From assembly GCA_050289485.1 (NCBI GenBank), contig JBNKFV010000015.1, positions 310,001 through 374,000 of the forward strand: a stretch of 64,000 bases of DNA. The letters are read 5' to 3'. A model generated the notes under the pieces. It searched no databases. It saw only the letters and a list, made by a program, of their open reading frames with translations, and was not told the origin of the DNA. Origin of the DNA: JBNKFV01 sp050289485 (GTDB lineage Bacteria; Pseudomonadota; Gammaproteobacteria; Pseudomonadales; Cellvibrionaceae). The position numbers were made by a program, and so were the translations under genes. Positions 8,499 through 16,589 of this stretch are shown here, piece by piece (positions within the stretch are counted from its first letter, which is position 1; each line of letters opens with the position of its first letter).

Positions 8499-10265
8499 AT
8501 GCCTTTAGTGATAAATACAAACGTGTCTTCGCTGAACGCACAGCGCCAGTTGGTGAAGTCTGGCCAGGATCTGGATCAGGCCACTGAGCGACTCAGTTCG
8601 GGTAAACGTATCAACACCGCTGCGGACGACGCCGCAGGCTTAGCAATTTCTAACCGACAAACCTCTGCAATTCTGGGTTTGAACCGCGCGGTCTCCAACG
8701 CAAATGACGGTATCTCACTGATCCAGACCGCTGAAGGTGCATTGGACGAAACCACCAATATTCTCCAGCGTATTCGCGAACTCTCAGTTCAGTCTGCGAA
8801 CGGTATTTATTCTGATACAGACCGTGCGACACTGAATGCCGAGGCTCAGCAGTTGATTTCCGAATTGGATCGTATTGCAGAGACCACTTCATTTAACGGC
8901 CAGAAAATTCTCGATGGCTCCTTGGGCGACGTAGCACTGCAAGTAGGTGCCAACGCCAATGAGACAATCTCTGTAAGTATTGCAGGTTTTAATTCCAGTT
9001 CTTTGGGTAGTGGTACTGGCGGCGATATCATTACGACTAATCTGAATTTTGGCGATTTGGATGGCCTCAATGGTGGCACTACGGGTGCGCTGGAGATTAA
9101 TGATATTAACCTCGGTAGCTTTACCGGTGTGGCTGCTGGCTATATTACTGATGGCAATGCGTCTACGGGCGGTTTGTCGGATGTTTTAGCACAAATTAAC
9201 TCTGCGGTCGGTAATATTTCCGCTACTGCATTCGTTGAAATTGGCGCTACTGCTGATGGTACGGGTGTATTACAGGGTGCCAATCAGTTAGATCTGTCTG
9301 TGATAACTCAAGATGGCTTGACGCAAACCTATCAAATTACAGATACCAATAGTTTAGAAGAATTGGCATCTGAAATTGGTACTGTTACCGGTGGCTTGGT
9401 TGTCGCTCGTGTTAATGATGAGGGGCGCTTGGAGTTGAATTCTGACTCGGCTGCTCAAATCACGACCTCGGGCACTGGCGCTGCGGCCGCAACGGGTATT
9501 GCAAATTCGGCTTATACCGCCAAGCTGTCGATTGAATCAACCGATGGTTCAGAAGTGACTCTTGATATTGTTGCTTCTACAGCCGTGCTTGCTGAGGATG
9601 TTTCCAATGCCTTCGGCGTCAACGAGCGTACAGGTGAGGGCGACCTCCTGCAAACTGACAGTACCGCTAGTTTCACTCAGCTAACAGCTGGTCAGTTGGA
9701 AATCAATGGTGTTGAAATCTCTGCGTTTACTGGTGCAACACTGGCTGCAGCAGTGGCTGCGGTGAATCGTGCGAGTGATGAAACGGGTGTGGTTGCCTAT
9801 ATCGTCTCTACCGCAGGTTTCGGCGCCACAGCGACGGGCCTTAAGTTGGATTCTGTAGGTGGACAGGAAATTTCCATTGCCTACGGAGATGGTATCGATC
9901 AAACCGATTTTGGTGGGCTGCGGGAAACCAACAATTCACCTTCTGCGGGTAAAACCGTCAAGAATATTGATATCTCCACTGCCGCGGGTGCGCAATCCGC
10001 CATTGATGTGGTAGACGGTGCTCTCGAAACCATCAACAGTACACGGGCCGATTTGGGTGCGGTGAATAACCGTCTCGATTTCACCGTGAGTAACTTGATG
10101 AACATTTCGGAAAATACTGCGGCAGCGCGTTCACGTATTGTGGATGCTGACTTTGCTGCGGAAACTGCCGAGCTGTCTCGTGCGCAAGTACTGCAACAGG
10201 CATCTTCTGCGATGTTGGCACAAGCCAATGCTCGTCCGCAGCAGGTTCTGTCTCTACTCCAGTAA
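8499..10265 (+). CDS. fliC: Flagellin 2
   Basis: 588 residues starting MPLVINTNVSSLNAQRQL, with GGTAGGAGG 8-16 bp upstream as a strong ribosome-binding site. N-terminal D0/D1 (TERLSSGKRINTAADDAAGL, ANDGISLIQTAEGALDE) and C-terminal coil (SRIVDADFAAETAELSRAQV) are nearly identical to flagellin 1; the central domain diverges while keeping the same plan, so the two are tandem duplicates. Major filament subunit. Transcribed from a near-perfect FliA promoter and followed by flaG. Confidence 0.96.
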   Translation: MPLVINTNVSSLNAQRQLVKSGQDLDQATERLSSGKRINTAADDAAGLAISNRQTSAILGLNRAVSNANDGISLIQTAEGALDETTNILQRIRELSVQSANGIYSDTDRATLNAEAQQLISELDRIAETTSFNGQKILDGSLGDVALQVGANANETISVSIAGFNSSSLGSGTGGDIITTNLNFGDLDGLNGGTTGALEINDINLGSFTGVAAGYITDGNASTGGLSDVLAQINSAVGNISATAFVEIGATADGTGVLQGANQLDLSVITQDGLTQTYQITDTNSLEELASEIGTVTGGLVVARVNDEGRLELNSDSAAQITTSGTGAAAATGIANSAYTAKLSIESTDGSEVTLDIVASTAVLAEDVSNAFGVNERTGEGDLLQTDSTASFTQLTAGQLEINGVEISAFTGATLAAAVAAVNRASDETGVVAYIVSTAGFGATATGLKLDSVGGQEISIAYGDGIDQTDFGGLRETNNSPSAGKTVKNIDISTAAGAQSAIDVVDGALETINSTRADLGAVNNRLDFTVSNLMNISENTAAARSRIVDADFAAETAELSRAQVLQQASSAMLAQANARPQQVLSLLQ

Positions 10266-10279
10266 GTTGAGTACTCATC

Positions 10280-10304
10280 GCGGTGAGGGTTATATCCTCG
10301 CCGC
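10280..10304 (+). terminator. Stem-loop between flagellin 2 and flaG
   Basis: 9-bp stem GCGGTGAGG / CCTCGCCGC (one G-U pair) with a 7-base loop, no T-run after it. More likely an attenuating or mRNA-stabilising hairpin that keeps flaG expression below that of flagellin than a full terminator. Confidence 0.5.
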
Positions 10305-10323
10305 ATGATAAACAGGTGAGCCC

Positions 10324-10725
10324 ATGAATGAAGTGATAGCCAGCAAGCAAGTAGCCGCAATAGCGACTGCGCGTGCTTCATCTCTGGGTGCGTCTGAGCA
10401 AGGAGGGGTAGTGACCGGTGGGGCCGGCAAAACAGGCAAAGCCTTGCCGCCCGACCAAACGCAACCCGCCGCCCAGGCGTCCAGCGAACCTGTCGTGCGC
10501 GAAGAACCGTTAGAAAATGTTGTTGCTCAAATGAATGAGTATTTTCAAATGGAGCAGCGTGATCTGCGGTTTAATGTGGATGAAGAATCCGGTTTAACGA
10601 TTATTCGTGTTGTTGATCGTACCACAGGGGACTTGATCCGGCAGATACCTGAGGATATCTTCCTGCAGTTAGCCCGACAGGCAAAGGAGCATGAGCCGAT
10701 ACAATTGATTAATGTTCAGGGATAG
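10324..10725 (+). CDS. flaG: Flagellar protein FlaG
   Basis: 133 residues with a low-complexity N-terminal half (Ala/Gly/Thr/Pro) and the conserved FlaG C-terminal core (about 70-130: NVVAQMNEYFQMEQRDLRF, then IIRVVDRTTGDLIRQIP, EDIFLQLARQ). FlaG is a small secreted or filament-associated protein found after flagellin genes in Pseudomonas, Vibrio and Campylobacter, and affects filament length. It lies between flagellin 2 and fliD, its usual place, and is followed by a strong terminator. Confidence 0.93.
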   Translation: MNEVIASKQVAAIATARASSLGASEQGGVVTGGAGKTGKALPPDQTQPAAQASSEPVVREEPLENVVAQMNEYFQMEQRDLRFNVDEESGLTIIRVVDRTTGDLIRQIPEDIFLQLARQAKEHEPIQLINVQG

Positions 10726-10760
10726 TTAGCGTTACTGAATATTTTATGTACGGATCGAGT

Positions 10761-10795
10761 AAAGGGCGTGCCATATGGTACGCCCTTTGCTTTTT
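10761..10795 (+). terminator. Rho-independent terminator after flaG
   Basis: AAAGGGCGTGCCATATGGTACGCCCTTT is an almost perfect inverted repeat (one G-U pair); after GC comes TTTTT. It closes the flagellin 2-flaG transcript. Confidence 0.88.
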
Positions 10796-10851
10796 AACTA
10801 TGGTTGGACAAAGTAAATCTGACGAATGGTCGCTGACAGCTTGTTAGCTGT

Positions 10852-10878
10852 TCAAGTTCTAGTCAGATAGGCCGATAT
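10852..10878 (+). promoter_or_regulatory. Sigma-28 (FliA) promoter of fliD
   Basis: TCAAGTTC-N11-GCCGATAT matches the FliA boxes (TAAAGTTT, GCCGATAA) with exact 11-bp spacing. Predicted start at about 10885, right at the foot of the stem-loop at 10884-10909, leaving about 97 bases of leader before the fliD ATG. Confidence 0.82.
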
Positions 10879-10883
10879 TTATA

Positions 10884-10909
10884 AAGAGGCGAGAAGTCGC
10901 TCGCCTCTT
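10884..10909 (+). other. 5'-terminal stem-loop in the fliD leader
   Basis: Perfect 10-bp stem AAGAGGCGAG / CTCGCCTCTT with a 6-base loop, starting where the FliA transcript should begin. No T-run follows, so it is not a terminator. A 5'-end hairpin of this kind can protect an mRNA from decay. Confidence 0.55.
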
Positions 10910-10981
10910 AACCATGTGCAACGTGCTAGACTTGGTTGTTAAGTAACAGGTTATGCCTAAGGGCGGGTTTAAAGGTTAGAT

Positions 10982-13039
10982 ATGTCGACAATTGGCAGTA
11001 ATATCATCAGTTCTCTTGGCGCAGGCTCGGGTATCGATACGCGAAGCCTGGTTGAGCAGTTGAGCGAGATAGAGAAAGCGCCACAGCAGACGCAAATCGA
11101 TACCAAAACGGCCAAGCTAGAAGCGCAAATTTCAGACTATGGCACTGTGCGCAGTTCCCTGGCGACGCTTCAAGATGCCGCTGAAAAGCTCTCTGACCGT
11201 GAAAGCTTCTACTCCAAAAGTGCGTCTTATAGCGACAGTGATGCATTTGTTCCCACATCCCTCAGTAGCGAAGCCCCAGTGGGCGATTATGCGTTTGAAG
11301 TGCTTACGGTAGCCGCTGCGCAGTCATTGTCCAGCTCTGCTTCATTCACTGATCCTGATGACACGATTGGCAAAGGTACACTTACCTTTCGCTTTGGTGG
11401 CTGGGAAGATACCAATGCCGATACCTATGTTGATGACTTCACCGTTAATGCCGACAAAGAAGGCTTTAGCATCACCATTGACGACAGCAATAACTCGCTG
11501 CAAGGGTTAGCCGATGCGATTAATGCGGCTGAAGCAGGTGTGCAGGCAAGTATTGTTAACGATGGTTCAGGGTATCGGTTGCTACTGACATCTCCCTCCG
11601 GTGCCTCTAATCAATTAGAAATTACGGCTGTAGATGACGACGGCAATCATACGGATGCCAGTGGGTTGTCGCGATTTGTATTTGGCTCCGGCGCTGCCGA
11701 GCAGCAAATGACCTTGAACCAGGCCGGTGCTGATGCCACTTTCAAGCTCAATGGGCTGACCATTACCCGCAGTACCAACAAAATTGACGATGTACTTGAT
11801 GGGTTTGAGTTTTCACTGGCCAAAGCAGCGCCAGGCGAAATTATTAACTTGAGCATCTTTGATGATTCCAGTTCGGCGGAAGAGTCGGTACGGGCATTTG
11901 TTGATGCGTACAACGAGTTTTTGTCTACTGTTGAAGAACTGACGGCTTTCGATGAAGAAGAAGAGGCCTTCGGCAGCTTATATCGTGACCCGACAACGAC
12001 AGGGTTAATGCGCCAGTTACGTAATGTGATTGCATCGGCAGTACCTGGTGTAACAACTGACTACACCACGTTAACCAACGTAGGTATTCGTACCGAGCAA
12101 GATGGCACGCTTGCCATTGATGAAGACGATTTCACCAAAGCGTTTGACGAGAATTTTGAATTGGTTCAACGGTTGTTTGCACCTTATGCCAATTCGTCGT
12201 CAGACAAAGTAGACATCAATAGTTTTGGTGCGCAAACGGTGCCAGGTAGTTATGAGGTTGCTATTACCGCGCAGCCTAGTCGCGGTAGTTTTGCCGGAGG
12301 CGCTACGGCTATTGGTTATCCATTGACCATCACGGCTGGAGAAGACTATTCGTTTGTCGTAAGTGTAGACGGTGTTACTTCAGGCACCCTTAGCCTATCA
12401 GAAGGTACCTATAATACCGTAGACGAGTTGATTGCCGAATTGCAGTCACAGATTAATTCCGATTCTACGCTAAAAGAAACCAATACTGCCGTTGACGTAT
12501 CGTTTGATACAGATCACTTTGTCTTTACTTCTCGTAAATATGGTGTGAAATCAACGGTTTCGTTTAGCAGTTTAGGTACTGAGCTGGATACAAACTTGAA
12601 TATTTCCGGTGGCACAGGCGCGCAGGCAGGTACCAGTGTGGCGGGTACGTTTGATGGGGTAACAGGTTTTGGTTCGGGTAATGTTCTGTTGCCAGCACTA
12701 AACACAGATCCCTACGGCCTCACGCTTCTGGTAAAAGAAGGTGCCACTAGCGCTACGCTCAGTTATTCACGCGGATTCGGGCTGGAGTTCGCGAATATGA
12801 TCGAGACCTATTTGCAAAGCAGTGGCGTGCTGGATGCTCGCGAAGAGAATATTAATACGGATCTGGATGATCTAGAGAGTGATCAAGAGCGTCTCGATCG
12901 CCGAATAGATGCGTACACTGCTCGTTTGCAGTCACAGTTTCAGGCAATGGAAAATATTTTGCGAGGTTTGAACAATTCGTCGAGTTTTCTGGATAACATT
13001 GCCGATTATTTGCCATTTACCTCTGGCAGGGATAAATGA
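10982..13039 (+). CDS. fliD: Flagellar filament cap protein FliD (long)
   Basis: 685 residues (E. coli 468). The N-terminus has SSLGAGSGIDTRSLVEQLSE, the FliD signature. Conserved FliD core at about 100-380, and the C-terminal coiled coil with DDLESDQERLDRRIDAYTAR and LQSQFQAMENILRGLNNSSS, which plugs the filament end. FliD forms the cap under which flagellin polymerises. The insertion at about 400-590 is Thr/Ser/Gly-rich. Single gene behind its own FliA promoter; the glycosylation island starts 90 bp downstream on the same strand. Confidence 0.95.
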   Translation: MSTIGSNIISSLGAGSGIDTRSLVEQLSEIEKAPQQTQIDTKTAKLEAQISDYGTVRSSLATLQDAAEKLSDRESFYSKSASYSDSDAFVPTSLSSEAPVGDYAFEVLTVAAAQSLSSSASFTDPDDTIGKGTLTFRFGGWEDTNADTYVDDFTVNADKEGFSITIDDSNNSLQGLADAINAAEAGVQASIVNDGSGYRLLLTSPSGASNQLEITAVDDDGNHTDASGLSRFVFGSGAAEQQMTLNQAGADATFKLNGLTITRSTNKIDDVLDGFEFSLAKAAPGEIINLSIFDDSSSAEESVRAFVDAYNEFLSTVEELTAFDEEEEAFGSLYRDPTTTGLMRQLRNVIASAVPGVTTDYTTLTNVGIRTEQDGTLAIDEDDFTKAFDENFELVQRLFAPYANSSSDKVDINSFGAQTVPGSYEVAITAQPSRGSFAGGATAIGYPLTITAGEDYSFVVSVDGVTSGTLSLSEGTYNTVDELIAELQSQINSDSTLKETNTAVDVSFDTDHFVFTSRKYGVKSTVSFSSLGTELDTNLNISGGTGAQAGTSVAGTFDGVTGFGSGNVLLPALNTDPYGLTLLVKEGATSATLSYSRGFGLEFANMIETYLQSSGVLDAREENINTDLDDLESDQERLDRRIDAYTARLQSQFQAMENILRGLNNSSSFLDNIADYLPFTSGRDK

Positions 13040-13130
13040 TTTATCCGGCTGCTTAGCATACTCTTAGGGTTTACGTGCAGCCCTCTTCACTATACGCTTA
13101 GCCTAATTTTCGAAACAGAGAAGTTTTACT

Positions 13131-14243
13131 GTGGCAAACGTTTTCTGGTGTAATCACTGCTTAAATATGTCGACACGCCCACGTATCGAGTTTGATAGCC
13201 GTGGCTGGTGCAATGCGTGTCAGTGGATGGAAGCTAAAAAGACTCTCGATTGGTCGGCTCGCCGACAAGAATTGAACAACTTATTGGATAAGCATAGAAG
13301 CAAAGATGGCAGTTTTGACTGCATTGTTCCCGTAAGCGGCGGTAAAGACGGCTCTTATGTTGCTTACCAGCTTAAACACAAGTATGGAATGAATCCGCTG
13401 TGTATTACGGTAACACCCGCACTGGCATTGGAATTGGGCGATAAAAACCTGAAGAATTTTATCGCTTCTGGTTACGACCACATCCAAATTAATCCCAATG
13501 TAGAAGTCATGCGCCAGCTTAACAAAATGGGGTTTGTCGAAAAAGGTTTTCCGTATTATGGGTGGCTAATTGCCATCCAGTCAGCCGTATTGCGTATGGC
13601 ATGTAAGCTGGGCGTGTCGTTAATTTTTTATGGTGAAGACGGCGAAGTCGAGTATGGAGGTTCTACAGAAACTCGAAACCGGGCAGGTTACGGCGTAGAT
13701 TACATGAAGAAAATTTATCTCGAAGGTGGCTACGACAAAGTGCTTGAGGCAACTGGATTACCTTCGTCTTCTCTAAACTTCTGGCGTTTTCCGACTGAAA
13801 ATGAATTGAGAGAAAATGATCTGTATATTACCCACTGGTCTTATTACGAAGCGTGGGATTCTTATCGCAACTATTTGGTGGCAAAAGAGCATTGTAATTT
13901 AGAGGAAAATGAAGAAACGAATGCTGGAACTTTTACCAATTTTGCCCAGAATGACCAAGCACTTTATGCATTGCATACCTATCTGATGTACCTTAAATTT
14001 GGCTTTGGGCGGGCAACCCAGGACGCTGGTATCGAAATTCGACGTGGCGCGATGGAGCGTAATCAAGCGGTTAATCTTGTCCGATTGTATGATAATCAGT
14101 ATCCCGAGCAGTTTATGTCGTTGTATCTCGACTATTATCAAATGACGCAAGCAGAGTTTGATGCCGTCCTCGACAAGTATGCGAATAAAGCCTTGTTTGA
14201 AAAACAGGGTGGCCGTTGGGAACCTGTATTTGAGGTAGAATAG
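13131..14243 (+). CDS. N-acetyl sugar amidotransferase (WbpG/PseA/PtmG family)
   Basis: 370 residues from a GTG start with AGAGAAG upstream. Two N-terminal CxxC pairs (CNHC near residue 7, CNAC near 28) form a zinc ribbon, followed by the PP-loop SGGKDGS (about residue 70) of ATP-dependent amidotransferases. Relatives (P. aeruginosa WbpG, Campylobacter PseA and Cj1324/PtmG) convert an N-acetyl group of a sugar to acetamidino, using ammonia made by HisH/HisF-like partners. The hisH-like gene follows after 2 bp, and legionaminic acid genes lie nearby, so the likely substrate is legionaminic acid or a precursor. Which sugar is inference. Confidence 0.88.
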   Translation: MANVFWCNHCLNMSTRPRIEFDSRGWCNACQWMEAKKTLDWSARRQELNNLLDKHRSKDGSFDCIVPVSGGKDGSYVAYQLKHKYGMNPLCITVTPALALELGDKNLKNFIASGYDHIQINPNVEVMRQLNKMGFVEKGFPYYGWLIAIQSAVLRMACKLGVSLIFYGEDGEVEYGGSTETRNRAGYGVDYMKKIYLEGGYDKVLEATGLPSSSLNFWRFPTENELRENDLYITHWSYYEAWDSYRNYLVAKEHCNLEENEETNAGTFTNFAQNDQALYALHTYLMYLKFGFGRATQDAGIEIRRGAMERNQAVNLVRLYDNQYPEQFMSLYLDYYQMTQAEFDAVLDKYANKALFEKQGGRWEPVFEVE

Positions 14244-14245
14244 CT

Positions 14246-14878
14246 GTGATTGCTGTTATTGATTACGATATGGGTAATCTCTATTCCATTCGCAGTATGC
14301 TTGAGCATCTTGGTGTTAGTGTTGAAAATAGTCGTGACCCCGCAGTTTTGACCAAGGCTGCAGGTTTGATTTTGCCGGGGGTAGGGTCTTTTCGAGTAGC
14401 CATGGACAAGCTCAATAGTGGTGGGTTGTCTACGTTACTTAAACAGCTGGCAGAAGGGGGGAAGCCCCTTTTAGGTATTTGCCTGGGTATGCAATTGCTG
14501 GCAAACCGAAGTAGTGAAGGCGGCGAAACAGAAGGTTTGAAACTTATTGATGGCAATGTCGATTTTTTTACTCGTGATGCCTCAAAGCCTAATAAGAAAA
14601 TTCCGCATGTAGGGTTCAACAGTGTCAATGTTAAACCCTCTAGCCGTTTGTTGGCCGGTTTGGCCACTGAGCCCGATTTCTATTTTACCCACAGTTATTG
14701 CATGCAGTGTAGCAATGACGCAGATGTTTCTGGCACGGCAGATAATGATCAGGTGTTTGTGGCCAGTGTAGAAAAGAACAATATATACGGTACTCAGTTT
14801 CACCCGGAGCTTAGTCAAAATAACGGGCTTCAACTCATGCGTAATTATCTTTCTATTTGTGGCTTGACAGGCTGTTAG
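14246..14878 (+). CDS. hisH: HisH-like glutamine amidotransferase for sugar amidination
   Basis: 210 residues, GTG start. Class I glutamine amidotransferase with GICLGMQLL (nucleophile Cys about residue 79), QFHPELSQ (catalytic His and Glu) and an N-terminal IDYDMGNLYSIRSML typical of HisH. It should release ammonia from glutamine for the PP-loop amidotransferase encoded just upstream, as HisH2 does for WbpG. No histidine-biosynthesis neighbours are present. Its stop codon overlaps the stop of the convergent sulfotransferase gene (TAG at 14876-14878; opposite-strand TAA at 14875-14877). Confidence 0.9.
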   Translation: MIAVIDYDMGNLYSIRSMLEHLGVSVENSRDPAVLTKAAGLILPGVGSFRVAMDKLNSGGLSTLLKQLAEGGKPLLGICLGMQLLANRSSEGGETEGLKLIDGNVDFFTRDASKPNKKIPHVGFNSVNVKPSSRLLAGLATEPDFYFTHSYCMQCSNDADVSGTADNDQVFVASVEKNNIYGTQFHPELSQNNGLQLMRNYLSICGLTGC

Positions 14879-15819
14879 TTGGATAGTGGAAAACAGCTCT
14901 GAAGTTGTGTTCTGATATCTTCCGTTATACTGCTTAGCAGTGTCTTGTCCACAGGTTTGTCTGCAAAAATCTCACCCATAATAGTTTGGGTTTTGGGTCC
15001 TTCCGTCAGCTGTAAGGCTGTCAATAAAGTATTTAATACAGTTGATGGTTTGGAAACAAGATCTTGGTAGTTAATTAAAGTCGCCTTGTCGACGGATCTG
15101 CCCAGAACTGTCATGTGTAAACAATAAAAGGCGGCTCTATCATGTTCTGCGTAATCGAGCCATTGCTGTGCGTCATCGGTGTTCAGCCAGAAGGGGAGAA
15201 AGTACGTTTCGCCTGATCGGGTTGTCCAGCGGTAGTTTGGCCATAGCAGCTGGCCTTGTTTAAGGCTTTTGTCTGTAAACCAGCCTTTGGCTATGACCGA
15301 TTTGATAACAGCACTGGGTTCTCGTTCGATAATCACAAACTGTGTGCCTGGGTAATACTGCCTAATCCTGTTTAAGTATGGCAGTATGTCAGGCATCTTA
15401 AAGGCAATGCGGTGTTTTTCTTGTCGCTCCATCACGGCTGCTTTTCCAAGTGTCGCATTCAGCCGAGCATTTATTTCTTGATGGCTTTTTACATTATAAA
15501 TAGAACTGTCGTCTGCCTGGTTACAGTTAAGTGATCTACCAGCCAAAGCGTTAATGAAGAACTCTTCATAGAGATAGGTTTCATAGAGTAACCTCCACTG
15601 GTTCTCAGGCAGTTGGTGAATTAAAGGGATCAGTGCAAATAGCTGAGAAGGTTCAAATTGATACTCTACTTCTATCAAGCTGTGTATGAGCTTGCCCAGT
15701 AACGTCGTCCCGCTGCGAGCACTGCCGCTGACGATTATGCTGCGATTAACTTTGTTGTAGGCATCTGGAGCAAGAGTCAATGCTTCTTTATTCATAATAT
15801 CTGAGGGTTTTATTGCCAT
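14875..15819 (-). CDS. Sulfotransferase family protein
   Basis: 314 residues. The PAPS-binding P-loop is SIIVSGSARSGTTLLGKL (about 28-45) and a second motif FVIIEREPSAVIKSVIAKGW (about 173-192) is the 3'-phosphate-binding region of the Sulfotransfer_3 type family. Last gene of the leftward legI operon, overlapping hisF by 10 bp, so it is co-transcribed with sugar genes. It could sulfate the legionaminic acid or flagellin glycan; family and context support a carbohydrate or tyrosine acceptor, but the acceptor is unknown. Confidence 0.82.
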   Translation of the reverse strand: MAIKPSDIMNKEALTLAPDAYNKVNRSIIVSGSARSGTTLLGKLIHSLIEVEYQFEPSQLFALIPLIHQLPENQWRLLYETYLYEEFFINALAGRSLNCNQADDSSIYNVKSHQEINARLNATLGKAAVMERQEKHRIAFKMPDILPYLNRIRQYYPGTQFVIIEREPSAVIKSVIAKGWFTDKSLKQGQLLWPNYRWTTRSGETYFLPFWLNTDDAQQWLDYAEHDRAAFYCLHMTVLGRSVDKATLINYQDLVSKPSTVLNTLLTALQLTEGPKTQTIMGEIFADKPVDKTLLSSITEDIRTQLQSCFPLSN

Positions 15820-16586
15820 CGGGCTAGTTGAATATGGTTGTCTAGCAGTTTTTGCCGAGCTTGAGGGAGCGCATTGCCAATAAAGTTAAAGAGGTTGGCG
15901 GTAGCTACTGCATCAACGCTGTCGAGAGCAAAGGCGTCGATAAAATGTTTGCTGTTACCGGCACCACCTGCGGCAATAACGGGCAGACTATTGTGCCCAA
16001 TAGTCTGCTGCAATGTTTGTAGCAGGGTTACATCGTAGCCGTTGCCTGTGCCATCCTGGTCCATTGAATTTAAATAGATTTCACCTACCTCAAGGCCTAC
16101 AAGGTGTTGGCAGTAGTCTTCAAAGTTGGCTTCTAGTGGTAGGGTGCCATTATGAGTGTAAACTTGATACGTGTTGTCGAGCTTTTTGCAATCTAAAGAG
16201 GCAATAATAGACTGTGACCCGTAGTGCGAGACCAATTCTTTGATTAAATGTTCATCCTGCAGAGCAGAATTAATGACTATTTTGTCAGCCCCAGATTTAA
16301 ACCAATGTTGCGCTTTCTCTTTGCTGTCGATACCTCCGCCAACCGCAATGGGTATAAAACAAAGATCGATAAGTCGTTGCAGGGTCTCGGTAAATGCTTG
16401 AAGGTTTTTTTTCTGGCGCGAGACATCAAGTACAATGAGTTCGTCAATATGGGTGGCTATTTTGGCGAAATTATAGTTTTTCTCAATCCATCGAATATCG
16501 CCAACTTTCTGTAAGCGGAAGTTTCTGCTCAGCATAAAGCTGCCATCGGCATATAAAAGTGTAAAAATCAGGCGTTTTTTCAGCAT
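15810..16586 (-). CDS. hisF: HisF-like cyclase subunit for sugar amidination
   Basis: 258 residues with the HisF (beta-alpha)8 barrel. IAVGGGIDSKEKAQHWFKSG and VIAAGGAGNSKHFIDAF are the two phosphate-binding loops, and it begins MLKKRLIFTLLYADGSF like the HisF2/WbuZ branch rather than canonical HisF. In the WbpG system this subunit carries the ammonia tunnel that links HisH to the amidotransferase. Here it is separated from its hisH partner and lies on the opposite strand, between legG and the sulfotransferase gene, with which it overlaps. Confidence 0.88.
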   Translation of the reverse strand: MLKKRLIFTLLYADGSFMLSRNFRLQKVGDIRWIEKNYNFAKIATHIDELIVLDVSRQKKNLQAFTETLQRLIDLCFIPIAVGGGIDSKEKAQHWFKSGADKIVINSALQDEHLIKELVSHYGSQSIIASLDCKKLDNTYQVYTHNGTLPLEANFEDYCQHLVGLEVGEIYLNSMDQDGTGNGYDVTLLQTLQQTIGHNSLPVIAAGGAGNSKHFIDAFALDSVDAVATANLFNFIGNALPQARQKLLDNHIQLARWQ

Positions 16587-16589
16587 GGT

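Noticed and set aside
14246..16586. Histidine biosynthesis genes
   Set aside because: hisH- and hisF-like genes are here, but no other his gene, and they sit with an N-acetyl sugar amidotransferase and leg genes; these are the sugar-amidination paralogues.
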